Positions 8,901 to 16,972 are shown, numbered from the stretch's first letter. The stretch: 64,000 bases of DNA from Chryseobacterium aureum (GCF_003971235.1 NZ_CP034661.1:4712001-4776000), one strand, 5' to 3'. Notes: a model not told the origin generated them from the letters alone. Made by a program: numbers and translations.

Positions 8901-9312
8901 ATTTTTGTTCTATAATTTTCACACTGAATATTTTATCAAAGCCTTCTTCATATAAAGGTTTTTCCAGTTCTTTATATTTCGATTTTATTCCAATTTCGTT
9001 AATGGAATCTTTTCTGTTTTTATTCCTTTCCATACAGTCCTGAATAGTGCTGTCAAAATAATATCCGATAACTTTATATTTACTCCGTTGGGCAAATTCG
9101 ATATATTTTTTCCTGCTTTCCTTGTTTACGTTCGTATTATCTATCACTATTTTTGACTGGGTTTCGAAGCAATACTGCAGCAACTTTCCTTCTTTGTATC
9201 GAGTATTTAAAAGATCCATGCTTATTCGTATATGTGAATTAAAAAAAAGATCCTTGTAAAAAGAACTTTTTCCGCTTGCGGGAATTCCGATGAAAATAAT
9301 CATTTCCATCAT
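8875..9312 (-). CDS. P-loop kinase, polynucleotide-kinase-like
   Basis: A 145-residue small kinase of the AAA_33 / polynucleotide 5'-kinase group. Walker A is GIPASGKSSFYK at residues 9-20; the IVIDNTNVNKESRKKY stretch is the DNTN motif also seen in T4 Pnk-type kinases, and MERNKNRKDS provides a lid-like Arg-rich segment. No phosphatase domain is attached. It overlaps the Thg1-like gene downstream and starts 1 nt after the ATP-grasp gene, so the three are translationally coupled. A role in 5' end phosphorylation of broken RNA is inferred; other small-molecule kinases share the fold. Confidence 0.85.
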   Translation of the reverse strand: MMEMIIFIGIPASGKSSFYKDLFFNSHIRISMDLLNTRYKEGKLLQYCFETQSKIVIDNTNVNKESRKKYIEFAQRSKYKVIGYYFDSTIQDCMERNKNRKDSINEIGIKSKYKELEKPLYEEGFDKIFSVKIIEQKFEIRDYEI

Positions 9313-9313
9313 C

Positions 9314-10045
9314 TCAGTTTTTAATGCAGCTTTTCACAATCACCTCCAAAGCAGCCTTTGCATCACATGCATATAATCCGGAGCACCATGCAGGATTTGC
9401 TTCAATTAAAGCCCAGCCTTTTCCTTTTATGATTCCAAAATCCAGTACTATACCAGCAGGAAGAGTAGAGGAGTATTTTTGAATAAAAGATTCAAAGAAG
9501 GTAAACAGATCTTTCTTTTCTCTTTCTGAAAGTTCGTTGGTATCAAAAGCATCATTTCGCCAGTACGAAGAAAACGTTTTAATTTCATTATTTAAAACGA
9601 AGCATCTCACTTCAAGCTCCCATTCAACGACTTCCGAGGTGAAAACAGTGATTTCCTGATCCAAAGAATCAAAACCCTTTATATCAGTTATTTTCTGATA
9701 AACGCCTGCTTTAAAGCTTTTGAAGTCTGAGCATTTAATGAAAATATTCTCTTCATGTTCAAAATCTTTCAGTTTGCCATAAAGAATTTTCCGTTTTGTA
9801 AATTCTTCCGAAATTTTTGAGAGCAAGCTGTCATCTGGCTTTGTTAATGTTAGGTTACATTGCTCTGCAACAATTTCAGCATAAATATCTTCACCATATA
9901 CACCAATGACATCTGAACGGAATTCTTCGGGAATATTCCATTTCGCATTGAATCGATTTAATGTATAAGAAGAATTGAGCGATGCTTTTTTCAAATTATT
10001 GCTGTCTTCCGTATACATGGGAGATAAAGCGATTATATTTTTCAT
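9314..10045 (-). CDS. ATP-grasp domain protein (DUF4343-like)
   Basis: A 243-residue protein. The C-terminal half carries ATP-grasp features: LEVRCFVLNNEIKTFSSYW, then LDFGIIKGKGWALIEANPAW with the metal-binding Glu and Asn. The family ligates a carboxylate or similar group with ATP; the substrate is unknown. It lies between the upstream nucleotidyltransferase and the kinase and is coupled to the kinase (1 nt apart). The 44-nt gap upstream includes TTATTTTGCAT, a weak -7-like element. Whether it modifies an RNA end, a protein or a metabolite cannot be read from the sequence. Confidence 0.8.
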   Translation of the reverse strand: MKNIIALSPMYTEDSNNLKKASLNSSYTLNRFNAKWNIPEEFRSDVIGVYGEDIYAEIVAEQCNLTLTKPDDSLLSKISEEFTKRKILYGKLKDFEHEENIFIKCSDFKSFKAGVYQKITDIKGFDSLDQEITVFTSEVVEWELEVRCFVLNNEIKTFSSYWRNDAFDTNELSEREKKDLFTFFESFIQKYSSTLPAGIVLDFGIIKGKGWALIEANPAWCSGLYACDAKAALEVIVKSCIKN

Positions 10046-10089
10046 CTGTATTTTTTAATTTTATGCAAAATAAGCTTTTATATTATTTC

Positions 10090-10836
10090 CTATTTCAATA
10101 TCTCCCTAAAAACCCGCTCCATCTCGCTTTTATCTGCTTTTCCTCCTGATAAATCTTTCGATTTTTCTTCATTTTCTGCGATTGTTTTCTCAAGAAAATC
10201 AAACAGTTCCCAATCATTCGGGTGGTAGTAAGATTCTCCTTTAGTTGCTTTTAGGGCAACAAGATCTTCTATTTTTCGTCTGGTTGTATCATCTGTTAAC
10301 ACAAGCAGATCACTGAACAATACAGGCGGAACCGTTCCTTTTTCTATGATCCATTTCCCTGTTAATGTGGTTCGTAAGCAATAAAAATAACTTTTTAATT
10401 TTACTTCATCGCTTCGGCATGCTTCCAGATATTTCTTGCTCATGCTTAAATAATGATAAGAAACCGCCACCGGAGAAAAGCAGGCATCAGCCAAGGGTTT
10501 AAAGAGTTCTACAAACTTTTCATCCGCTTTATAAACAATAGGAGAATAGAACCAGCTCAGCAAAGCCGCATTCGACTTCAGCAAAAGATGAAAAGTCTTT
10601 CGCAGATCCCAGCCGGAACCATCTAGGTCATCTTCTGTCATAAACTCTATTGTTTCATCCTTATCCCAAGGGGAAAGATACCAATCTTTGTCGTGACGGT
10701 ATATAAACCGGATATCATAATCACTGTCGGGAGAAGCAAAACCCCACGCCCGGCTTCCTGATTCTACGGCAAGAAGGACTTCTACGCCCTTTTTGGCTTC
10801 AACTTCTTTTATCTTTTCAAGTATTTTTGGTCTCAT
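10090..10836 (-). CDS. MNT/YcgL-type nucleotidyltransferase
   Basis: A 248-residue paralogue of the nucleotidyltransferase at 6960-8060. Its active-site signature SGSRAWGFASPDSDYDIRFIY lies at residues 26-46. It is first in the minus-strand operon that continues with ATP-grasp, kinase, Thg1-like and second nucleotidyltransferase genes. Two paralogues at the two ends of one operon suggest distinct substrates. The upstream region closely resembles that of rtcB (see the promoter at 10852). Function in RNA end addition or repair is inference from family and context. Confidence 0.88.
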   Translation of the reverse strand: MRPKILEKIKEVEAKKGVEVLLAVESGSRAWGFASPDSDYDIRFIYRHDKDWYLSPWDKDETIEFMTEDDLDGSGWDLRKTFHLLLKSNAALLSWFYSPIVYKADEKFVELFKPLADACFSPVAVSYHYLSMSKKYLEACRSDEVKLKSYFYCLRTTLTGKWIIEKGTVPPVLFSDLLVLTDDTTRRKIEDLVALKATKGESYYHPNDWELFDFLEKTIAENEEKSKDLSGGKADKSEMERVFREILK

Positions 10837-10851
10837 TGTTTTCTATTTATG

Positions 10852-10891
10852 ATGCAAAGTAAACGGTGTTGTACGTAATGTACTTGCGCAG
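10852..10891 (-). promoter_or_regulatory. Promoter/operator of the nucleotidyltransferase-Thg1 operon, shared with rtcB
   Basis: Read on the minus strand: box CTGCGCAA (10884-10891), a TTACGTA core, then TTACTTTGCAT (10852-10862), which contains the Bacteroidota -7 element TACTTTG. The start codon follows 15 nt later. The rtcB upstream region has CTACGCAA, a TTGCGCAA core and the same TTACTTTGCAT with identical spacing. Confidence 0.7.
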
Positions 10892-10894
10892 CTG

Positions 10895-11005
10895 TTTTAA
10901 GTTTCGGGATTTGTCGGGACGGGTTTTCGGGTTTGAGAGTTGCGGGGTTCGAGAGTAGGAGTGATGAGGGAGTTTGTGAGAGAGTAGTATTTAGCTTCCA
11001 GCTTC
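10895..11005. repeat. Low-complexity GGGTTTGAGAG / CTTCCAGC repeat
   Basis: Intergenic, between the divergent promoters of the nucleotidyltransferase operon and cobT. Built from GAGAGT, CGGGTT and CTTCCAGC words of the dispersed low-complexity family. No gene seen. Confidence 0.5.
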
Positions 11006-11068
11006 CAGCATCTGGCCTCAAGCTCATAAAAACTACAAACAAACACTGCAAAATTCTCTCTATTTTAC

Positions 11069-11076
11069 TAATATTG
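11069..11076 (+). promoter_or_regulatory. -7 element upstream of cobT
   Basis: TAATATTG, one mismatch to TAnnTTTG, about 33 nt before the cobT start. No cobalamin riboswitch was recognised in this gap. Confidence 0.4.
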
Positions 11077-11108
11077 CACTTTTCCATTTAACATCACTAT
11101 AAACATCC

Positions 11109-12113
11109 ATGTTATCATCAGAATTACAGCATAAAATTGACTTTAAAACAAAGCCGTTAGGTGCCTTAGGACATCTTGAGCATATTGCCCACAAAATTGG
11201 AATGGTTCAGAAAACCAGTTCCCCCAAGTTATTGAATCCTCATATGGTGGTTTTTGCAGCTGATCATGGAATTGCCACTGCGGGAGTAAGTGCCTACCCA
11301 CAGGAAGTTACCTACCAGATGGTCATGAATTTCCTTGGCGGCGGAGCAGCCATCAATGTCTTTTGCAGACAGAATGCTATTAAGATTACCATTGTGGATG
11401 CCGGAGTGAATTTTGATTTTCCGGAAGGGTTGAATCTGGTGGATAAAAAGGTCCGAAAATCCAGCCGTAATATTCTTGAAGAACCTGCCATGACTCCCGA
11501 AGAGTATCAACGGGCGCTTAAAAACGGAAAAGACGTAGTTCATGATATTGCAGGAAAAGGCTGCAATATTATCGGTTTCGGTGAAATGGGAATCGGGAAT
11601 ACTTCTGCTTCTTCTTTAATGATGAGCAAACTCTTTAATATTCCTGTTACAAACTGTATCGGACGCGGAACCGGGCTGAACGACCATCAACTGCAAAATA
11701 AGATCCACATCTTAAGAGAAGCCGTAGAAAAATATCCGGCTGAAATGAGTGAAGATGAAATAGCCCAAACCTTTGGCGGTTTAGAAATAGCCCAAATGAT
11801 CGGGGCAATAGAAGAAGCTTATCACCAGAATATGCTGATTATGGTGGATGGCTTTATTGCAACTGTAGCGGTAGCCACTGTATGGAAAAAGAATCCTGAA
11901 GTGCTGAACAACTGTATTTTCTGCCATGTAAGCAATGAAAATGCACATCCTCAGCTGTTGGGACTGATGAGAGAACATGCCATTTTAAACCTTAATCTGC
12001 GTCTGGGGGAAGGAACAGGTTGTGCATTGGCTTATCCGATTATTCAAAGTGCGGTTAATTTCCTGAATGAAATGTCAAGCTTTGAGGATGCGGATGTATC
12101 AAATAAAAAATAA
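11109..12113 (+). CDS. cobT: Nicotinate-nucleotide--dimethylbenzimidazole phosphoribosyltransferase
   Basis: CobT makes alpha-ribazole phosphate from nicotinate mononucleotide and dimethylbenzimidazole for the lower ligand of cobalamin. At 334 residues it has normal length. Family landmarks: FAADHGIATAGVSAYPQEVT near the N-terminus, GFGEMGIGNTSASS in the middle, and RLGEGTGCALAYPI near the C-terminus with the catalytic Glu. The stop codon abuts the start of cobS and cobC follows, so the operon covers nucleotide-loop assembly. Only these late genes are in the window, which fits salvage of corrinoids rather than de novo synthesis. Confidence 0.96.
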   Translation: MLSSELQHKIDFKTKPLGALGHLEHIAHKIGMVQKTSSPKLLNPHMVVFAADHGIATAGVSAYPQEVTYQMVMNFLGGGAAINVFCRQNAIKITIVDAGVNFDFPEGLNLVDKKVRKSSRNILEEPAMTPEEYQRALKNGKDVVHDIAGKGCNIIGFGEMGIGNTSASSLMMSKLFNIPVTNCIGRGTGLNDHQLQNKIHILREAVEKYPAEMSEDEIAQTFGGLEIAQMIGAIEEAYHQNMLIMVDGFIATVAVATVWKKNPEVLNNCIFCHVSNENAHPQLLGLMREHAILNLNLRLGEGTGCALAYPIIQSAVNFLNEMSSFEDADVSNKK

Positions 12114-12896
12114 ATGAAAGCATTAAAAAATGAACTGATCTATTTTGCAACGGCACTCATGTTCTTCACAAGAATTCCGGTTCCGTTCACCATTCCCTAC
12201 TCCGGTGAGATGATGAACAGATCCCAAAAATATTTTGCCTGGATAGGACTGATCGTAGGATGTATTAATGCACTGGTGCTCTACCTTTCCACACTGCTTT
12301 TTAATCTTGAAATCGGGATTATTTTAATGATGATCTCCAATGTCTTGCTCACCGGGGCTTTTCATGAAGATGGCTTTACGGATATGTGCGACAGTTTCGG
12401 GGGCGGTTATGGAAAAGAAAAAATTCTGACCATCATGAAAGACAGTCGGGTAGGAGCATACGGAACCATCGGGATTATTTTGCTTTTTGCTTTGAAATTC
12501 TACAGTATTCACGCTTTGGGAATGAGTGATCCGTTAGGTGTCTTGCCCATTGTTATTTTAGGACATACGGTAAGCCGTTTTATTTCGGGAACAATGATTT
12601 ATACTCATCAGTATGTGACTGATATTGATGTCAGCAAATCGAAACCTTTAGCGAATAAGCCATTGAATAAAATGGCTTTAATAGTTAGCTTTATCAGTGT
12701 TCTCATTGCTTTTTTCCTGTTTCCGGACTGGCATTTGATTTTTGCATTTGCGCTGGCTTATGCAGGGAAAGTGTATATGGGCTGGTATTTTAAAAAACAT
12801 ATCGGCGGTTACACAGGCGATTGTCTGGGAGCAGTACAGCAGGTTTCTGAAGTTTTATTTTATTTAGGAACAATTATCGTATGGAAATTCATCTGA
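12114..12896 (+). CDS. cobS: Adenosylcobinamide-GDP ribazoletransferase
   Basis: CobS (cobalamin synthase) joins adenosylcobinamide-GDP with alpha-ribazole in the inner membrane. It is a 260-residue polytopic membrane protein with the motif HEDGFTDMCDSFGGG near residue 83, carrying the conserved Asp residues, and GAYGTIGIILLFALK after it. It starts immediately after the cobT stop and overlaps cobC by 16 nt, so the three are translationally coupled. Confidence 0.95.
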   Translation: MKALKNELIYFATALMFFTRIPVPFTIPYSGEMMNRSQKYFAWIGLIVGCINALVLYLSTLLFNLEIGIILMMISNVLLTGAFHEDGFTDMCDSFGGGYGKEKILTIMKDSRVGAYGTIGIILLFALKFYSIHALGMSDPLGVLPIVILGHTVSRFISGTMIYTHQYVTDIDVSKSKPLANKPLNKMALIVSFISVLIAFFLFPDWHLIFAFALAYAGKVYMGWYFKKHIGGYTGDCLGAVQQVSEVLFYLGTIIVWKFI

Positions 12897-13435
12897 TCCG
12901 TCATACCGCTGTAGAAAATCCTGAAAACCTGTGTTACGGTTTTGCCGAGATGCCTTTAAGGAAAGACTATACTGATGATTTTAAAATGCTGGATATGGAT
13001 AAGGATTACGATGCTGTGGTTTCAAGTCCTTCGCAGCGCTGCTGTCTTTTGGCTGATTATTTTACCTTGGATTATTGCACAGAGGAAAGACTTCGCGAAA
13101 TGAATTTCGGAAACTGGGAAATGAAAAAATGGACGGATATTCCTGAAGAGGAAATCAATCCGTGGTATGAAGATTTTGTTCATGTAAAAGCCTCAGGAGG
13201 AGAAAGCCTTCTCGAAATGCAAAAGAGGGTTCTCAACTTCTGGCAGGAATTGATTCAGAAAAAGGATATCAAAAAAGCCCTAATTATTACGCACGCCGGA
13301 GTTATCCGACTTGTTCTTCAGACCGTCCTTCAGTTCCCGCTGGAGAATATGTTTGCAATTCAGATTGATTATGGGAGAAAGGTGATTATTAATTTTAATG
13401 ACGGAATTTTTTCTGTGAAAAAGGTGAATGTTTAA
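12881..13435 (+). CDS. cobC: Alpha-ribazole phosphatase-like histidine phosphatase
   Basis: A 184-residue histidine phosphatase. The phospho-acceptor motif is RHTAVENP at residues 7-14 (the family RHG has become RHT, as is usual in CobC), and the second catalytic His lies in IITHAGVIR. It removes phosphate from alpha-ribazole 5'-phosphate or the equivalent cobalamin phosphate. The position overlapping the end of cobS supports cobC rather than a generic phosphoglycerate-mutase-like enzyme. Confidence 0.9.
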   Translation: MEIHLIRHTAVENPENLCYGFAEMPLRKDYTDDFKMLDMDKDYDAVVSSPSQRCCLLADYFTLDYCTEERLREMNFGNWEMKKWTDIPEEEINPWYEDFVHVKASGGESLLEMQKRVLNFWQELIQKKDIKKALIITHAGVIRLVLQTVLQFPLENMFAIQIDYGRKVIINFNDGIFSVKKVNV

Positions 13436-13454
13436 ATCATTCTGTACCCTATCA

Positions 13455-13480
13455 TAAAAAAACCGCTAAAAGTAGCGGTT
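13455..13480 (-). terminator. Terminator between convergent cobC and the lipoprotein gene
   Basis: AACCGCTA and TAGCGGTT make an 8-bp stem with a 4-nt loop. On the minus strand it is followed by seven T, so it mainly serves the lipoprotein gene; on the plus strand the tail is weak. Confidence 0.75.
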
Positions 13481-13487
13481 GTATGTT

Positions 13488-14693
13488 TTAAAATCTTCTG
13501 AAAGGTCTTACCCTCACCATGTTGTAATCTTTGTTATATTCCCACATATAACCAGCATATCCGTCCAGAATTCTTGCTGTATTACCTCCCGGTATTTCGG
13601 TAGAGCTCCAATAGTACTTTTGAGATACATCATTCCATGGGTTTGAAGCGATATTATAAACATTCTTGGAACTTTTATAGAATGCCATTAATTCTTCTTC
13701 GGAAGGTAAAAACCAGTTACCAACGCCATTTACAGTATAATTGGCACATAATCTGGCAGCACAATTGGCATCTGAGCACTGGGAAATAATTCTTGTAGTA
13801 TTGGCAGGCCCTGATCCCATTGCAGCCTGAGTCTGATTAATAACGTTGAATGTACATCCCCATTTGATTTTATCAGAACCATTATAAGTAAGATTGGAAG
13901 GTGCTGCTTCCAGATATCTCCAGCCGTCTGTAAACTCTCCTTTATCATAAAAGACATATCCTCCTGATGCACCGATAGCTCCCGCAGTTTTAAATGTTTT
14001 TTCATCCGAATAATATACCTGGGCTCCTTCTTTTACATACGATCTTACATAATAGGTAGTGTTCGGAAGTAATGCTGTAGCTTCCAGCTCGTACGCTGAA
14101 TAATTGTTAGGATTTGATATTTTGATGATCTGGCCGTTTGATATATTAACTCCTGCACTCGTTCTGTAGCAGAATCCTTTTTCATCAGGATAGAACGCTT
14201 CAAGATAATTCACCGTGATATCATCAGTACTTAAAGTGGCGGAAGTGGTGTATATAGCCTTAGCCATTTTGAAAGTAATATCCATCTTTGCAGGTGTAAC
14301 GAATGTTATGTTATCTCCATAAATAATATCCCCGTTATTAGCTGCAACATATGCTCTTACATAATAAGTTGTTGACTTTTCAAAATCAGTACTGTAAGTC
14401 GCCATAAGCTGATAATCTCCTGTAGTATTGGTATACTCTTCAATCATTTTGGAGTTGCTGACGGTGGGATTAATATTCTTTGCCCAGCAGAACCCGCGTC
14501 TTGAATATCCCGATCCGGAAGAGGTTACTGTTCCTGCAAATTTGAACTGTGCATTGCTGAAAGTAGGTTTACCGGTTACCACTTTTGGAGAAGCACTGAT
14601 GTTGCTGGAGGTACCGTTTTCATCATCCCTTCCGCTGTCTGAACCACATGATAGCAGTGCAAGGGATAAGAATAGAAATAATAATTTCTTCAT
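13488..14693 (-). CDS. Lipoprotein with repeated beta-sandwich-like units and a DUF1566-like C-terminus
   Basis: A 401-residue protein with a signal peptide ending in the lipobox LLSC at residues 13-16. Two related units follow, each ending in TTYYVRSYV-like text (TTYYVRAYVAANNGD and TTYYVRSYVKEGAQ), which look like fibronectin III-like modules. The C-terminal third (GWRYLEAAPSNL, NWFLPSEEELMAFY, YYWSSTE) matches the Fibrobacter-major-paralogous/DUF1566 domain. It is probably surface-exposed; function unknown. It is a single gene with its own terminator. Confidence 0.8.
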   Translation of the reverse strand: MKKLLFLFLSLALLSCGSDSGRDDENGTSSNISASPKVVTGKPTFSNAQFKFAGTVTSSGSGYSRRGFCWAKNINPTVSNSKMIEEYTNTTGDYQLMATYSTDFEKSTTYYVRAYVAANNGDIIYGDNITFVTPAKMDITFKMAKAIYTTSATLSTDDITVNYLEAFYPDEKGFCYRTSAGVNISNGQIIKISNPNNYSAYELEATALLPNTTYYVRSYVKEGAQVYYSDEKTFKTAGAIGASGGYVFYDKGEFTDGWRYLEAAPSNLTYNGSDKIKWGCTFNVINQTQAAMGSGPANTTRIISQCSDANCAARLCANYTVNGVGNWFLPSEEELMAFYKSSKNVYNIASNPWNDVSQKYYWSSTEIPGGNTARILDGYAGYMWEYNKDYNMVRVRPFRRF

Positions 14694-14838
14694 GATTATG
14701 TTATTAGTTTTTAATTAGGTCGGCAAATATATAGAAAAAGATGATCACTTTAAAAAAAATAATTTGCCTGTGGTTGAGAGTGTTCCAAAAGATAAAACCA
14801 AAAACGCCACCCGATACCATCAGATGACGTCATGGAAT

Positions 14839-16593
14839 TTATTTAAAAATCCTGATAAAACTATCTTTTTCCAGGCTTTCCAGCGAGAAATCAAAATCAG
14901 CTTCTGCTTTTTCTGTGGTAATCTCTGCTCCAAGCTCTTTTACAAGCTCATTGAAAGGCATTGCATTGTACCATTGCTGATACAGAGCACTTGTTGCCAT
15001 CACGGAAACCTGATTATTTCCTGAAACATGGGCATGTCCGGCTCCGAAATTCAACAGTACGAAACATTGCTTTTCATTTTTGGTTGCCAGCATTCCCAGG
15101 ATCATCTGCTTTTGTACAGAATTACATCTGGCTTCAGCAAAGAGGTGGTTAGGATTCATCATATAGTCGTAAGAAATATGATCTCCTTTTCCGATTACGA
15201 TTTTATATCCGCAATTGGCATCTCCACTGAAAACATTGTTCATGACAAGCGTTGGTGCGCAATGCCCTTTATTGGCGTAAAGATATTCAACAGCTCCATT
15301 GGGAGCAGAAGTCATATCTCCTGAATACATCAGTTGTCCGTCACCATGATTATAAGCTGCATTCCAACCTATTTTTCCGGCGATATTCAATCCCGAAAGG
15401 TCAAGGTCTCGGGCACCCCACTGATCTTCCCAATAAATACCTACAGCCAGTCTGTCACCATAAAAACGCGTTCCGGTAGGAATATTCCCCACAAACATTT
15501 TTTCAGAAGTTGGCAATGCAAATTCTACATTCTCCGGGAAATAGAATTTCTTTCCGGCAATATTTTCATATTTCAATTTTAAGAAATCCAGAATGAAATC
15601 GTAGTTGATTTGATTCACATAAGTTTCCTTCCCTTTTTTAGTCCATGATTTCCCGTTTCTTACCCTGTAGACAAAAGTATCCTGACCATACATTCTTGAG
15701 TAACATGCTGACAATGCTTTGAATAACGCAAACGGTGTCGCATTTTCCAGCCAATGCCAGTCACTGCTTTCCAGCAATGTATTGGTAGTATTATTCAATG
15801 GATTCGAGATCAACGGCTTATGATGAACTTTGGATAATTTTGATATTTTATTGATGACCTTCGGAGCTCTGTTTTTATAAGCAAGAAATAAAGGCTTAAA
15901 TCTGTTAAAAATTTCCGCCATTTTTTCCAATCCAAAGCTTTCAAACAGGTAGGTCGGATTAAATTTACTTTGTTTGATTAAATTAATCAGATCATCATTT
16001 TTAATTAAAAGCGTTGTAATGGTTGTTTTATAAATTACATAACGGAAAAATTCGACAGGATTTTCAGGATAAATCTCGTACAGGTCAGCTATTTTTATAA
16101 TCGCTTCTTTGTTTCTGATATTTTCTTTTCCCGTAAAATCATAATCAAGCTCTGTATGTAAAATAGAAAGCAAATCATCAATGGTTTCTTCTTTTAAAGC
16201 GATTCCTGATCTTAAAAGAGCAAGACATTTTTCCTGCATTTCTTCCACAGAGTAGGCTTTGATGACTTTAAAAACCATTTTCACATCAGGAACATTCAAT
16301 ACTTCATCAGGAATATAAATTTCACTTTGGAAATTACTTCCATAGGTTGAAATATAATGGCTGATCTGTTCAAAAAATAAATCAATTCTCGAAGTACTCT
16401 TTATTTTCTCCCAGGACTTATGAAAGGTTTTATTCAAATCATTTCCATTCAGTTTTTCCTTTGCATAATAAGAGACGATCTCTTTTTTTGCCCATAAAGC
16501 ATCCGGTTCAATGATGAAACCATCATTAGAAATAAATGGCGTTTCATCCGATTTTCTGGCCAGTACCGCATTGAATAATTGTAGTGTTTTCAT
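14839..16593 (-). CDS. Uncharacterised protein encoded with RtcB and the tRNA-like RNA
   Basis: A 584-residue protein with no signal peptide or membrane segment. The N-terminal ~330 residues are Lys-rich and look helical. The C-terminal ~230 residues look like beta structure, with GDRLAVGIYWEDQWGARDLD, QLMYSGDMTSAPNGAVEYLY and a basic, aromatic-rich joining region VYRVRNGKSWTKKG. The DLDLS...YSGD pattern is faintly reminiscent of TerD-like folds (weak). It occupies the place that the Ro60/TROVE protein Rsr holds in proteobacterial RtcB operons, but the von Willebrand MIDAS motif DxSxS was not found and a TROVE match is not evident. It is last of the minus-strand unit rtcB, tRNA-like RNA, hairpins, this gene. 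A partner or user of the tRNA-like RNA is a testable guess. Confidence 0.75.
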   Translation of the reverse strand: MKTLQLFNAVLARKSDETPFISNDGFIIEPDALWAKKEIVSYYAKEKLNGNDLNKTFHKSWEKIKSTSRIDLFFEQISHYISTYGSNFQSEIYIPDEVLNVPDVKMVFKVIKAYSVEEMQEKCLALLRSGIALKEETIDDLLSILHTELDYDFTGKENIRNKEAIIKIADLYEIYPENPVEFFRYVIYKTTITTLLIKNDDLINLIKQSKFNPTYLFESFGLEKMAEIFNRFKPLFLAYKNRAPKVINKISKLSKVHHKPLISNPLNNTTNTLLESSDWHWLENATPFALFKALSACYSRMYGQDTFVYRVRNGKSWTKKGKETYVNQINYDFILDFLKLKYENIAGKKFYFPENVEFALPTSEKMFVGNIPTGTRFYGDRLAVGIYWEDQWGARDLDLSGLNIAGKIGWNAAYNHGDGQLMYSGDMTSAPNGAVEYLYANKGHCAPTLVMNNVFSGDANCGYKIVIGKGDHISYDYMMNPNHLFAEARCNSVQKQMILGMLATKNEKQCFVLLNFGAGHAHVSGNNQVSVMATSALYQQWYNAMPFNELVKELGAEITTEKAEADFDFSLESLEKDSFIRIFK

Positions 16594-16639
16594 TGTTTTA
16601 AGTTTAAAAAATAAGTGAGGAGTAGATTCATTAAAAGTG

Positions 16640-16830
16640 AAGGGTATAGGAACTCCTTTTACCTATAGTTTATAAAAAGCGGGGAGTATTTTTCCAAAAA
16701 AAATAGAGGAACTCCCTTTGCCTTATAATTTGTAAAAAGGCGGAAAGTAATTCTAAATTATAGGAACTTTCTTTGCCTTAAATTTTTTACCTAATGAAAA
16801 TGATGAGGTTAAAATAAGCATTTTCATTAT
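16640..16830 (-). ncRNA. Hairpin-cassette array downstream of the tRNA-like RNA
   Basis: Between the tRNA-like RNA and the 584-residue protein gene there is no ORF but three related units. On the minus strand each ends in a purine run plus AGTTCCTMTA (GGAACT on the plus strand at 16649, 16708 and 16763; spacing 59 and 55). Two units have a clear 5' arm, AATWACTYYCCGC, and the stems covary: ACTTTC/GGGAGT (with two G-U pairs) in one, ACTCC/GGAGT in the other. The unit nearest the tRNA-like RNA instead follows an 11-bp inverted repeat, TAATGAAAATG/CATTTTCATTA. A fourth copy of the motif lies inside the tRNA-like anticodon loop. This indicates selected RNA structure; the role is unknown. Confidence 0.65.
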
Positions 16831-16834
16831 GTTG

Positions 16835-16946
16835 AGGAGCAGACAGGACTCGAACCTGTGACCCACAATCTTGGTGATTAATAGGAACTTTATCTGCCTG
16901 CAGCGAAAAGTAATTTTGTTGCTCTAACCATCTGAGCTACTGCCCC
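16835..16946 (-). ncRNA. tRNA-like RNA with a hairpin replacing the anticodon loop
   Basis: On the minus strand the acceptor stem GGGGCAG/CTGCTCC pairs with six Watson-Crick and one G-U pair. TA, then the D arm GCTC-AGATGGTTA-GAGC; T arm ACAGG-TTCGAGT-CCTGT; variable loop GGGTC; unpaired base T at the discriminator site, then CAA (no encoded CCA). The anticodon stem is reduced to ACAA/TTGT and its loop is about 47 nt instead of about 9, holding the hairpin ACTTT/AAAGT followed by GTTCCTATTAAT. No normal anticodon can be assigned. It lies between rtcB and the 584-residue protein gene. Proteobacterial RtcB operons encode tRNA-mimicking Y RNAs (YrlA), the closest known parallel, but there the mimicry is arranged differently. 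An ordinary tRNA gene disrupted by an insertion is the alternative. Confidence 0.8.
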
Positions 16947-16972
16947 TGCCTTTATATAATTTAGTTTTCGTT

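Noticed and set aside
10833..11087. 84-codon minus-strand frame upstream of the nucleotidyltransferase
   Set aside because: It spans the promoter and low-complexity repeat DNA and has no protein-like pattern.
10837..11108. Cobalamin riboswitch before cobT
   Set aside because: No B12-box-like conserved motif was recognised; the gap is repeat DNA plus promoter elements.
14839..16593. Ro60/TROVE protein Rsr
   Set aside because: Position fits, but no DxSxS MIDAS motif or clear TROVE similarity could be seen, so the name was not assigned.
16835..16946. Ordinary tRNA gene for protein synthesis
   Set aside because: The anticodon loop is about 47 nt and has no assignable anticodon; the discriminator base is T and no CCA is encoded. 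It is kept as a tRNA-like RNA instead.
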